Made by a program: the position numbers and the translations under genes. Below the pieces are notes generated by a model that was given only the letters and a program-made list of their open reading frames with translations, was not told the origin of the DNA and did no database searches. From contig CAZAEO010000014.1 in assembly GCA_964484285.1 (NCBI GenBank), positions 1 to 28,452 on the forward strand: a stretch of 28,452 nucleotides of DNA, given 5' to 3'. The DNA comes from CAZUQP01 sp964484285. GTDB lineage: Bacteria > Pseudomonadota > Gammaproteobacteria > DSM-16500. This document shows, one piece after another, positions 15,120 to 23,177 of the stretch (the first letter of the stretch is position 1; each line of letters opens with the position of its first letter).

Positions 15120-15884
15120 ATGGAAATAAAAAATTGTGCAGTTATTGTCAGCGGTGGTGCATCAGGGATGGGAGCGGCAACAGCACGCTTGTTCAGTTCG
15201 TTAGGTGCAAAAGTTGCGCTATTGGATCTTAATTCTGCGGCCGCTGAAAAAACGGCAAAAGAAATACATGGTTTAGCCATCGCTTGTGATGTCACCCGTG
15301 CAGAAAGCGTTACAACAGCCGTACAGCAAGCACAAACAGCGCATGGGGCTGCGCGTATTTGCGTGAATTGCGCAGGCATCGTACAAAGTAAACGTATGGT
15401 TGGCAAAGAAGGGCCTCTACCCCTTGAAGAATTTGAACGCATTATTAAAGTCAATTTAATTGGCACATTTAATCTCATGCGCATTGTTGCAGCACACATG
15501 ATTCCACTAGAACCGTTAGGTAAATCACAGGAACGCGGCGTTATTATCAATACAGCATCCGTTGCTGCTTTTGAAGGACAAATCGGACAAACAGCCTATA
15601 GTGCATCTAAAGGTGGTGTAGTCAGTTTAACTCTGCCTGCCGCGCGTGAATTAGCTCAATTTGGTATTCGAGTCATGACCATTGCGCCTGGTTTAGTAGA
15701 TACACCTATGTTTGATAATCTGCCATCTGAAGCACGCGCAGCATTAGCCCAAATGGTGCCTTTTCCTAAACGGCTCGCCGATCCTTCCGAATATGCTAAA
15801 TTAGCGCTCCATATAGTCGAAAATGAAATGCTAAATGGAGAAATCATTCGTCTTGATGGCGCTTTGCGTATGCAGCCGAAATAA
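15120..15884 (+). CDS. SDR oxidoreductase, 3-hydroxyacyl-CoA dehydrogenase type-2 like
   Basis: NAD(P)-dependent short-chain dehydrogenase, 254 residues. The cofactor motif is SGGASGMGAA (11-20; the usual first Thr is Ser), followed by CVNCAGI (81-87). Catalytic Ser147 (in NTASVAAFEGQ), Tyr160 and Lys164 (TAYSASKGG) are in place, with IAPGLVDTPM afterwards. The overall sequence resembles the HSD17B10/type-2 3-hydroxyacyl-CoA dehydrogenase group (for example FEGQIGQTAYSASKGGV and MFDNLP), which oxidises short or branched 3-hydroxyacyl-CoAs. AAAAGGA lies 9 bases before ATG 15120. Placement opposite etfBA and near a thiolase and ETF-QO supports a role in acyl-CoA oxidation. Exact substrate unknown. 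Confidence 0.9.
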   Translation: MEIKNCAVIVSGGASGMGAATARLFSSLGAKVALLDLNSAAAEKTAKEIHGLAIACDVTRAESVTTAVQQAQTAHGAARICVNCAGIVQSKRMVGKEGPLPLEEFERIIKVNLIGTFNLMRIVAAHMIPLEPLGKSQERGVIINTASVAAFEGQIGQTAYSASKGGVVSLTLPAARELAQFGIRVMTIAPGLVDTPMFDNLPSEARAALAQMVPFPKRLADPSEYAKLALHIVENEMLNGEIIRLDGALRMQPK

Positions 15885-15896
15885 GTCACAACCTAT

Positions 15897-15925
15897 TTTA
15901 CGCTTTAATGATATGGTGTTAAAAT
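15897..15925 (+). promoter_or_regulatory. Probable promoter of the large APC-superfamily permease
   Basis: -35-like TTTACG (15897-15902), 17-base spacer, -10 TAAAAT (15920-15925); transcription would start near 15932, about 26 bases before ATG 15958. Match is fair. The downstream gene shows no clear Shine-Dalgarno site. Confidence 0.4.
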
Positions 15926-15957
15926 AATTGATCGACATTAAAAAATGACTTGCGCTT

Positions 15958-17907
15958 ATGTCAATCGTTTCTAAATTGAAACAGTTTGTAATTGGTGACC
16001 CGCTTAATCCTTTCAATCCAAATACCTTACGGCATGTATCGCTTGTTGCTTTTCTTGCCTGGGTCGGACTCGGAGCTGACGGTTTATCTTCTTCTTGTTA
16101 TGGTCCAGAAGAAGCATTTATCGCGCTTGGCACTCACCATCATCTCGCACTCTATATCGCACTGGCTACTGCTGTTACCGTTTTTATTATCTCCCTGGGA
16201 TACAATCAGGTTATAGAATTATTTCCAAGCGGCGGAGGTGGTTACAAGGTTGCAACACAATTACTTGGATCTCACATTGGACTGATTTCCGGCGCAGCGC
16301 TTATTGTGGATTACATACTCACAATCGCTGTATCCATCGCAAGTGGAACAGATGCCCTTTTTAGCACATTACCTGCTTCCTTCTTGCCTTATAAATTATT
16401 AGCAGAAGCCTTATTTATTATTTTACTTCTGATTGTTAATTTGCGCGGTATGAAAGAATCCATTCAATTGTTATTACCTATTTTTTTAGGATTCGTCATT
16501 ATCCATTTTTCTTTGATTGTGTATGGCATCATTGCGCATCGTCACGGACTGACTGGTATTATCCCTCATACTGTAGAAGACACAAAAAGCCTTGCTGCAG
16601 CCATCGGCTGGATTCCGTTACTTGCTATCATGCTGCATGCCTATTCATTGGGAAGTGGAACATATACAGGCCTTGAAGCCATATCAAATAATGTGAATCG
16701 CCTAAGTGAACCACGTGTGAGAACAGGCAAATGGGCAATGTTATATAGTGCTATTTCCTTAAGTTTTACAGCGGCAGGTATTATCTTGCTCTATCTGTTG
16801 TGGAATGCTTCGCCTGTGCATGGGAAAACATTAAATGCGGTTGTCTTTCATTCCATCTTAGGAGATTCCACCGCTGGTAAAATAACGTTATTCATTACAT
16901 TAGCATCAGAAACAGGACTGTTATTTGTCGCAGCCAATGCCGGTTTTTTAGCAGGACCTAATGTTCTAGCTAATATGGCTGTAGATAGCTGGGTACCTAA
17001 TCGCTTTCGGCATCTTTCAACTCGTCTGGTTGTTCAAAATGGCTTAATTTTATTTGGCATTTCGGCATTAATTATTTTGCTTTGGTGTCAAGGTCATGTT
17101 TCTTTGCTTGTTATTTTGTATAGTATTAATGTATTTATTACTTTTTCACTTTCATTACTGGGATTATGTGTTTATTGGGGCAAACAGCATGGTAGAGGTT
17201 CACCTCGATGGAAAATGCGTTTAGCATTTTCTATTTTTGCATTTTTAATTACTTCCAGCATCTTATGCGTCACCTTAGCAACAAAATTTGAATCAGGCGG
17301 TTGGATCACTATTGTCATTACCTGCACAGTCATTGGATTCTGTTTATTAATTAAAAAACATTATAACAGCATCAATAAAAAATTAATTGAGCTAGACACT
17401 CAATTAAAACAACCCATTACTGAAAAATTTTCACCTATCGCGCCGGATCCACATCAACCTACTGCGGTTATTTTTGTTGGAAAAAGCTTGGGGGTTGGAA
17501 TGCATACATTGCTTGGCGTGTTACGCACGTTCCCTCGTTATTTTAAAAACTTTATTTTTGTAAGCGTAGGTGTGGTCGATGTAGAAAGTTTTAGCGCTAG
17601 TACTTCACTAGAAAAAATGCAGCGAGAAGTCAATGAAACACTCGACTATTTTGTTAATTATTGTCAACAATATGGTATCGCTGCAGAAAGTTATGCTGCA
17701 TTTGGTACTGATACAGTAGAAAAATTAACAGATCTCGCAGAAAAAATCGGCGAAAAATATTCAAATTGTATCTTTTTCTCTAGCAAGTTAATTTTTGAAC
17801 ATGATAACTGGATCACCCGAATTTTACACAATGAAACACCCACCACGTTACAACGCTTCTTGCATTTACAAGGCAAAGAGTTAATGATTTTACCCATGAA
17901 AATATAG
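15958..17907 (+). CDS. APC-superfamily permease with cytoplasmic C-terminal domain (KimA-like)
   Basis: Large inner-membrane transporter, 649 residues. About 12 hydrophobic segments occupy residues 25-470, opening with WVGLGADGLSSSCYGPEEAF, which resembles the GADxLSSxxYGxE start of KimA/YdaO-type potassium importers, followed by FPSGGGGYKVA. The last 170 or so residues are soluble, with VIFVGKSLGVGMHTLLGVL and long acidic helices; KimA-like proteins also have a soluble C-terminal dimerising domain. The family is firm, while K+ as substrate is only a suggestion; an amino acid is possible. No good ribosome site precedes ATG 15958, and no better in-frame start is seen. Its stop lies 9 bp from the stop of the convergent protease gene. 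Confidence 0.82.
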   Translation: MSIVSKLKQFVIGDPLNPFNPNTLRHVSLVAFLAWVGLGADGLSSSCYGPEEAFIALGTHHHLALYIALATAVTVFIISLGYNQVIELFPSGGGGYKVATQLLGSHIGLISGAALIVDYILTIAVSIASGTDALFSTLPASFLPYKLLAEALFIILLLIVNLRGMKESIQLLLPIFLGFVIIHFSLIVYGIIAHRHGLTGIIPHTVEDTKSLAAAIGWIPLLAIMLHAYSLGSGTYTGLEAISNNVNRLSEPRVRTGKWAMLYSAISLSFTAAGIILLYLLWNASPVHGKTLNAVVFHSILGDSTAGKITLFITLASETGLLFVAANAGFLAGPNVLANMAVDSWVPNRFRHLSTRLVVQNGLILFGISALIILLWCQGHVSLLVILYSINVFITFSLSLLGLCVYWGKQHGRGSPRWKMRLAFSIFAFLITSSILCVTLATKFESGGWITIVITCTVIGFCLLIKKHYNSINKKLIELDTQLKQPITEKFSPIAPDPHQPTAVIFVGKSLGVGMHTLLGVLRTFPRYFKNFIFVSVGVVDVESFSASTSLEKMQREVNETLDYFVNYCQQYGIAAESYAAFGTDTVEKLTDLAEKIGEKYSNCIFFSSKLIFEHDNWITRILHNETPTTLQRFLHLQGKELMILPMKI

Positions 17908-17916
17908 GGTGACATT

Positions 17917-19989
17917 TCATTCTTCTGCTTGCTGGCGCACATCTGCAATAATGCCCAAACAGGAAATAAATCCTATCGTTGCAGGCAAAGCCAACGTCAC
18001 CAAAAAATTATTGGGTTCAAATCCAAAAATAGTCAAAACAAATGTTTGTATTAGCCAAACCAATAAGCTAACTAAAAGCAGAAAAACAATACATGCTAGC
18101 CAATAGAGTATAGCTGGAATATTTTTTTTGAAGAATTCAGGATTTCGAATAGCGTTGGGGAATTCTTCCACTAACCAGACAACAGCAGACTTTCTTAAGT
18201 GTGGCCGATCAAATAAATCAACTAATACATAATAACCATCAAGTTCTTGTAATGGATTTAACATACGAAATGCACTCAGATAAGTAAATAATGCAAATAA
18301 CCACAAAAATACTTGGATATATCCAATAGGAATTAAAAAAATAAACAAAGAAAAAACACCCGCAACTAATACATCTGCAAAAACACCTGCAAGATTTACG
18401 AAAATACGTGGCGCACGACGCGGATCTAACCACATATCAGACGTATCAATAAACGCAACAGGAGTAACCCACTGCCAACCTACGCCCATATAATGCACTT
18501 CATGTCCATACGATTTAATCGCTAACGCATGCCCTAACTCATGCAACGCAACTGATAGTAATGTGAAAGGAATAAATAAAATAATAAGAGCCCAACTATG
18601 ATGTATTGTTCTAAACAATTCAATAATCTGACTGGTCGATAATGCAAATGCTAAAAAACCCAACACAATAATACATGCCATAATGATCTTGCTTATTTTA
18701 TTAAACAGTAAAAATGCGCCTTTATGGTAAAATTGGGTTAACCAGATATCCGCATCACCAATGACAATACGTGTTTGTAAAAGATGCTTCACTTTCAGCA
18801 TTACTCTCTTCCAGATAGGTTGTTTCTGCTGATATGCTCCATCATCTATTTTTATATTAGTAACAAATCCTGCTTTTGCAAACTTTGAAATTAAGGCAGC
18901 AACAACATCCGGTGCAAAGACATTGTATTCATCAGTTAATGCCATAGTAATTTCTTGCATGGTTTGTTGGCCATTCATTTGTTGCCAAATAAACCATCCT
19001 TCTTCGGATAATTTAAAATAACTTCCATTATCCGGATTTTTTAAAATAACGACTGTTTGTTGATCAGTAGTCGTAAATTGATGTGCTTCTACATGCGAAT
19101 TTTGCAATGGTCTGCTGCGATCAACCATTAATGTCATAAAAGTACGTGCAATATTTTTTTCTGATTCAAGCAATTCAAGTAAATATTGATAATCCAATTT
19201 AAATAAATCACAATCACTTAATGCACGTGCAGTCGCATTGCGTGTAGCACGAGTAATCAGGGTTGCTTCACCAAATACAGCAGGTGCTTGCAAAACAGCT
19301 AATTGATGCGGAAGTTCATCTATCTGTTTAGTAAAAATCTCTACCTGTCCAGAACGAATCAAATAACAACAATCGCCCACATCCCCTTCTTCAAAAATAA
19401 CCGTTCCTGGAGGAACATAAATTTCTTCTACTTGATTTGACAACCACATTAACCGTTCGTGAGATAATTGACTAAATGGTAAAGATTGTTTGATCAATTG
19501 TGCTCGCAAGATTTGTCCCGAACATGCATAGATTGCGGATTGTAATGGTGGATGTTGATGAAAAAAATCATGTAACCTTTTTAAATCTAGACATAATACC
19601 AACACATTTGAAAGCGCTATCACTGTAGCAGTACGCTTTCCTGTGGTCGAAAAAAAACCACTGTCATTTAAGCCGATGGATTCACCTGCATTTAATATCG
19701 CTAAGGGAACTTTATCTATTTTTTCTGCTTGATTAGAGGTAATTTTTATCTTACGTGATTTAGGAATCAATCGTACAACTTCAGCTTGTCCTTGAACAAG
19801 AATATACACACTATCAATAAGCGTATTTTCTTCGACAATTTTTTCGCCGACAGCATAACAAACCTCCGCCATGCATTCTGCAAGCTCTTGACTTTCTTCC
19901 GGTGAGAGCATTGCAAAACAAGGCAGCATTGTAATCAACCGTTGGCGCTGCATCCTATTAATCGTTTTGCCTGCTAAATTCTCCGGCAT
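17917..19989 (-). CDS. Membrane metalloprotease: two cyclic-nucleotide-binding domains, PqqD-like domain, M50 site-2 protease
   Basis: 690 residues. Domains in order: first cyclic-nucleotide-binding fold (about 25-155; GESIGLNDSGFF); second one (about 172-290) with a fuller phosphate cassette FGEATLITRATRNATARAL (Arg250); a PqqD-like winged-helix domain (about 304-383; FKLSEEGWFIWQQMNG); then an M50 protease with several membrane helices (about 425-690). The zinc motif is ALHELGHALA (HELGH 483-487), and the second motif NPLQELDGYYVL (578-585) supplies the third ligand Asp. PqqD domains bind leader peptides, and M50 enzymes with this NPxxxLDGYY motif include YydH-type 'peptide zinc metalloproteases'. 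All key residues are present. The combination suggests proteolysis controlled by a nucleotide signal, with recognition of a peptide. Substrate unknown; the 64-residue gene 44 bp away and divergent is the obvious candidate. Confidence 0.88.
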   Translation of the reverse strand: MPENLAGKTINRMQRQRLITMLPCFAMLSPEESQELAECMAEVCYAVGEKIVEENTLIDSVYILVQGQAEVVRLIPKSRKIKITSNQAEKIDKVPLAILNAGESIGLNDSGFFSTTGKRTATVIALSNVLVLCLDLKRLHDFFHQHPPLQSAIYACSGQILRAQLIKQSLPFSQLSHERLMWLSNQVEEIYVPPGTVIFEEGDVGDCCYLIRSGQVEIFTKQIDELPHQLAVLQAPAVFGEATLITRATRNATARALSDCDLFKLDYQYLLELLESEKNIARTFMTLMVDRSRPLQNSHVEAHQFTTTDQQTVVILKNPDNGSYFKLSEEGWFIWQQMNGQQTMQEITMALTDEYNVFAPDVVAALISKFAKAGFVTNIKIDDGAYQQKQPIWKRVMLKVKHLLQTRIVIGDADIWLTQFYHKGAFLLFNKISKIIMACIIVLGFLAFALSTSQIIELFRTIHHSWALIILFIPFTLLSVALHELGHALAIKSYGHEVHYMGVGWQWVTPVAFIDTSDMWLDPRRAPRIFVNLAGVFADVLVAGVFSLFIFLIPIGYIQVFLWLFALFTYLSAFRMLNPLQELDGYYVLVDLFDRPHLRKSAVVWLVEEFPNAIRNPEFFKKNIPAILYWLACIVFLLLVSLLVWLIQTFVLTIFGFEPNNFLVTLALPATIGFISCLGIIADVRQQAEE

Positions 19990-20011
19990 TGTGTAATTCC
20001 TCTTTAGCCTT

Positions 20012-20021
20012 TAGTATATAC
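20012..20021. promoter_or_regulatory. Palindromic AGTATATACT in the 44-bp divergent gap
   Basis: A perfect 10-base palindrome lies between the divergent starts at 19989 and 20034. Read on either strand it contains TATACT, a fair -10 box, placed so that transcription would start about 10-16 bases before each start codon. No convincing -35 boxes were found, and it could instead be an operator. Shared use by the protease and the small-protein operon is an inference. Confidence 0.3.
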
Positions 20022-20033
20022 TGGAACTTATAA

Positions 20034-20228
20034 ATGGAAAATAAGATGGATACTTTACAAGACGTTTTTGATAAATGGGCAACAGACCTCCATTTCAAAA
20101 AAAAATTCAAAGAAAATCCGCAACAAGCATTAAAAATGGCTGGTATTAAGCTAAGCGATGATGATCTGCAAAAAATTCTTGCAACCATTAGTAAACAAGA
20201 AGAATTAGAAAAGAAAATTAATCGATAA
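20034..20228 (+). CDS. Small helical protein resembling LigA/Nif11-type or RiPP-leader domains
   Basis: 64 residues (or 60 if the ATG at 20046 is used; a GGA box precedes both). Very charged, with no Cys or membrane segment. The core LHFKKKFKENPQQALKMAG followed by IKLSDDDLQKIL fits the pattern 'xxFxxxFxxNPxxALxxAGIxLSxxExxxL' found in LigA-like small domains and in leader parts of several RiPP precursor groups (Nif11/NHLP-like). After it only about 15 charged residues remain, so no obvious core peptide. It lies divergent to the CNB/PqqD/M50 protease and is first in a row with the thiolase (39 bp) and ETF-QO genes. It could be a protease substrate, a carrier/regulator, or a small partner of the downstream enzymes. 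Function not known. Confidence 0.72.
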   Translation: MENKMDTLQDVFDKWATDLHFKKKFKENPQQALKMAGIKLSDDDLQKILATISKQEELEKKINR

Positions 20229-20267
20229 TATGACGACAGGCTCTTTAGCTGAAGGAGAAAAATTAAC

Positions 20268-21452
20268 GTGCCAAAAGATTCTATTGTCATTGCAAGCATT
20301 GCTCGTACCCCGCAAGGAAACTTATTAGGTGTGCTAAAAGATGTATCCAGCATTCAACTGGGTGCTACTGCAATTAAAGCAGCCATCGAACGTGCTAGTC
20401 TTAATCCAAACGATATTGCCGAAGTCATGATGGGCTGTGTATTACCGGCGGGTCTTGGACAAGCACCGGCACGTCAAGCGGCTCTCAGTGCCGGTATTCC
20501 TGTTTCTACCCCTTGCAGTACTATCAACAAAATGTGCGGCTCAGGGATGAAAGCGGTGATGTGTGCACATGATACTTTATTAGCTGGTAAAGCTAACATA
20601 GTAGTTGCGGGTGGTATGGAAAGTATGACCCATGCGCCTTATCTTATTCCGAAGGCACGACAAGGTTATCGATTAGGACATGCCGATATTCTTGATCACA
20701 TGATGTGGGATGGTCTTGAGGATGCGTATGAAAAAGGCAAACCGATGGGGTTTTTTGCAGAAAAATGTGCTGAAAATTATAACTTTTCGCGTGCCCAACA
20801 AGATGCGTATGCAACTACATCGTTAGAGCGCGCAAGAAATGCCATTCTAAAAAAATATTTTGAAAGAGAAATAACGCCCGTTACCATAAAAACACGTCAA
20901 GGTGAACAGATTATTGATATGGACGAACACCCAAGCTCCGTCAAAATCGAAAAAATTCCCCAACTTCCGCCTGCTTTTATGCAGGGTGGAACTGTTACTG
21001 CAGCAAATTCATCTTCAATCGCTGATGGAGCTGCAGCACTGGTTTTAATGCACCACACAGAAGCACAAAAACGCGGAATGAAACCTTTAGCACGTATCAT
21101 TACACATAGCAGTTTTGCTAAAGCACCGAGTGAATTTACTACCGCACCCATCGGTGCTATTCGACAATTATTAGATGAAATTCATTGGACAGTTGAGCAA
21201 GTTGATTTATTCGAAATTAATGAAGCATTTGCTGTAGTTGCTATGGCTGCTATGCATGACCTGCATATTCCACATGAAAAACTGAATATTCACGGCAGTG
21301 GTTGCGCATTAGGCCATCCCATTGGTGCAACCGGTGCACGCATCATTGTCACATTGATTGCAGCATTGCAACAATATCAACTTAAACGTGGTATTGCAGC
21401 ATTGTGCATTGGTGGCGGTGAAGCCACCGCTATTGCAGTAGAAATGTTATGA
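20268..21452 (+). CDS. Thiolase, acetyl-CoA C-acetyltransferase type
   Basis: 394 residues, normal length for AtoB/PhaA-type thiolases that condense or cleave acetoacetyl-CoA. The nucleophile is Cys90 in INKMCGSGMKAV, with GGMESMTHAPYL (substrate loop), EINEAFAVV, His350 in GCALGHPIGATGAR and Cys380 in LCIGGGEA. The start is GTG 20268, with AAGGAG ten bases before. It follows the small helical-protein gene by 39 bp and overlaps the ETF-QO start by four bases (ATGA), so it is part of a three-gene operon. Degradative use (last step of acyl-CoA or acetoacetate breakdown) is favoured by the ETF-QO partner. A longer-chain 3-ketoacyl-CoA thiolase is possible but less likely from the sequence. Confidence 0.94.
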   Translation: MPKDSIVIASIARTPQGNLLGVLKDVSSIQLGATAIKAAIERASLNPNDIAEVMMGCVLPAGLGQAPARQAALSAGIPVSTPCSTINKMCGSGMKAVMCAHDTLLAGKANIVVAGGMESMTHAPYLIPKARQGYRLGHADILDHMMWDGLEDAYEKGKPMGFFAEKCAENYNFSRAQQDAYATTSLERARNAILKKYFEREITPVTIKTRQGEQIIDMDEHPSSVKIEKIPQLPPAFMQGGTVTAANSSSIADGAAALVLMHHTEAQKRGMKPLARIITHSSFAKAPSEFTTAPIGAIRQLLDEIHWTVEQVDLFEINEAFAVVAMAAMHDLHIPHEKLNIHGSGCALGHPIGATGARIIVTLIAALQQYQLKRGIAALCIGGGEATAIAVEML

Positions 21453-23035
21453 CCCGCGAATCCATGGAATTTGATGTCGTTATTGTTGGTGCAGGCCCAG
21501 CAGGATTGGCTGCAGCAATTCGTTTAAAACAATTAAATCCGCAATTGACTGTTTGCATCATTGAAAAAGGGGAAGAAGTTGGATCGCATATTTTATCAGG
21601 TGCTGTACTGGAACCGCGCGCCTTAAATGAATTATTGCCTGATTGGCAGGCTCGCAACCCGCCTGAACATGTAGCAGTTACAAAAGATCAATTTTTATTG
21701 CTCACTGAAAAAAAATCCTATCATCTGCCGACCCCACCACAAATGCGCAATCATGGTAATTATATTATTAGTCTGGGACAATTTTGCCGTTGGTTAGCCA
21801 CACAAGCAGAAAGTTTAGATGTTAATATTTTTCCTGGCTTCGCTGCAACGGAAATTTTATACGATGGTGATCGTGTTTGCGGCATCGTAACGGGTGATAA
21901 AGGTATTGATAAAAATGGTAATCCAACTTCACGTTATCAACCTGGTATGGAATTGCGCGCAAAACAGACTTTTTTTGCTGAAGGTTGTCGGGGTTCACTC
22001 ACGAAACAACTGATTGAACGTTTTGCATTGCAAAAAAACGCTGATCCACAAACATACGGATTAGGCATTAAAGAATTATGGGAAATTCCAGCAGAATTGC
22101 ATCAAGCCGGATTAGTAACACATTCTGTAGGTTGGCCTTTAGATAACAAAACATATGGTGGTTCCTTTATCTATCATTTTGCAAAAAATGTATTGGCTAT
22201 TGGATTTGTCATTGGATTGGATTATCAAAATCCTTATTTAAATCCTTATGAAGAATTTCAACGCTTTAAAACTCATCCAAAAATCCGTCCTCTACTAGAA
22301 AATAGTAAACGCGTTGCATACGGAGCACGCAGTTTGAATGAAGGCGGATTACAGTCTATTCCACAACTCACTTTTCCTGGCGGGGTATTAATTGGTTGTG
22401 CTGCAGGATTTTTGAATGTGCCAAAAATTAAAGGCATTCATAATGCAATGAAATCAGGGATGATTGCTTCCGAAAGCATTTTCACAGCACAAGATTATAC
22501 AAAAAATATAAAAAAAAGCTGGGTACGGGAAGAATTATATCGTGTACGCAACATCCGACCAGGCATGCGCTTTGGATTGTGGTCAGGATTAATGTATGCT
22601 GCCATAGATACTTACATTTTCCGCGGTAAAGCACCATGGACATTGCATAATCATGCTGACTACAATCAATTAAAACTTGCCGATCAATCCCAAAAACTGC
22701 TCTATCCTAAACATGACAACAAAATCACTTTTGATTTACTCTCATCAGTCTATCTCACCCACTCTAAACATGATGAAAATCAACCGTGTCATTTAAAATT
22801 AACGAATCCTGCGATTGCTATTGAAACAAATTTCAAATATTACGCTTCCCCTGAACAGCGTTACTGTCCTGCAGGTGTATATGAAATTGTATACGATGAA
22901 AAAAACACACCGCGTTTACAAATCAATGCAGCCAATTGCATTCATTGCAAAGCATGTGACATTAAAGATCCGACGCAAAATATTACTTGGGTACCGCCTG
23001 AAGGCGGTTCTGGCCCTCAGTATTCGATTATGTAA
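21449..23035 (+). CDS. Electron transfer flavoprotein:ubiquinone oxidoreductase (ETF-QO)
   Basis: Membrane-associated FAD and iron-sulfur enzyme that moves electrons from reduced ETF to ubiquinone; 528 residues. The N-terminus has the FAD fold DVVIVGAGPAGLAAAIRLKQ, then EVGSHILSGAVLEPRALNELLPDW, a family hallmark. GYxIGLDY-like and GGLQSIPQLTFPGG segments follow in the middle. The C-terminal 4Fe-4S cluster has Cys473 (YCPAGVYE) and Cys497, 500 and 503 (CIHCKACDIKDPTQNI), ending GGSGPQYSIM as usual. It is translationally coupled to the thiolase gene by an ATGA overlap. Its partner etfBA is 6-7 kb upstream on the other strand. The ATG five codons downstream is a second possible start. Confidence 0.97.
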   Translation: MTRESMEFDVVIVGAGPAGLAAAIRLKQLNPQLTVCIIEKGEEVGSHILSGAVLEPRALNELLPDWQARNPPEHVAVTKDQFLLLTEKKSYHLPTPPQMRNHGNYIISLGQFCRWLATQAESLDVNIFPGFAATEILYDGDRVCGIVTGDKGIDKNGNPTSRYQPGMELRAKQTFFAEGCRGSLTKQLIERFALQKNADPQTYGLGIKELWEIPAELHQAGLVTHSVGWPLDNKTYGGSFIYHFAKNVLAIGFVIGLDYQNPYLNPYEEFQRFKTHPKIRPLLENSKRVAYGARSLNEGGLQSIPQLTFPGGVLIGCAAGFLNVPKIKGIHNAMKSGMIASESIFTAQDYTKNIKKSWVREELYRVRNIRPGMRFGLWSGLMYAAIDTYIFRGKAPWTLHNHADYNQLKLADQSQKLLYPKHDNKITFDLLSSVYLTHSKHDENQPCHLKLTNPAIAIETNFKYYASPEQRYCPAGVYEIVYDEKNTPRLQINAANCIHCKACDIKDPTQNITWVPPEGGSGPQYSIM

Positions 23036-23067
23036 ATGGCACGAAAATCCATGCTTAATTTTACCTA

Positions 23068-23090
23068 ATACTGTCATTTTATGATAGTAT
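23068..23090. promoter_or_regulatory. Upstream AbiEi operator (inverted repeat)
   Basis: ATACTGTCAT and ATGATAGTAT pair around TTT with one mismatch. The same sequence recurs, with perfect arms, at 23141-23159 on the other side of the promoter. AbiEi antitoxins of known AbiE systems repress their own operon by binding two inverted repeats flanking the promoter region, which is the arrangement here. The centres are about 71 bp apart. Confidence 0.75.
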
Positions 23091-23101
23091 CTTGCATAAT
23101 A

Positions 23102-23129
23102 TTGAATAAATATCATTATATGCTATAAT
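23102..23129 (+). promoter_or_regulatory. Promoter of the abiEi-abiEii operon
   Basis: -35 TTGAAT (23102-23107), 16-base spacer, extended -10 TGCTATAAT with core TATAAT at 23124-23129. It lies exactly between the two inverted repeats, and the expected start point (near 23136) touches the second one, so binding there should block initiation. Confidence 0.7.
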
Positions 23130-23140
23130 ATTTGTATGAA

Positions 23141-23159
23141 ACTGTCATAAAATGACAGT
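23141..23159. promoter_or_regulatory. Downstream AbiEi operator (perfect inverted repeat)
   Basis: ACTGTCAT and ATGACAGT are perfectly complementary around AAA. It covers the start-point region of the abiE promoter and ends 18 bases before the abiEi start codon. It is the better of the two operator copies and probably the higher-affinity site. Confidence 0.75.
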
Positions 23160-23177
23160 ATAAAGAGCGCGTAAGTT

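Noticed and set aside
15065..15550. 161-residue minus-strand frame opposite the SDR gene
   Set aside because: It is fully antisense to a clear SDR gene with catalytic residues and a good start; the composition (Arg, Cys, Ala) is that of a reverse reading.
19958..20353. 131-residue minus-strand frame over the small helical protein and thiolase start
   Set aside because: The plus-strand genes there have good starts and recognisable motifs; the minus frame would also overlap the start of the protease gene and has no family features.
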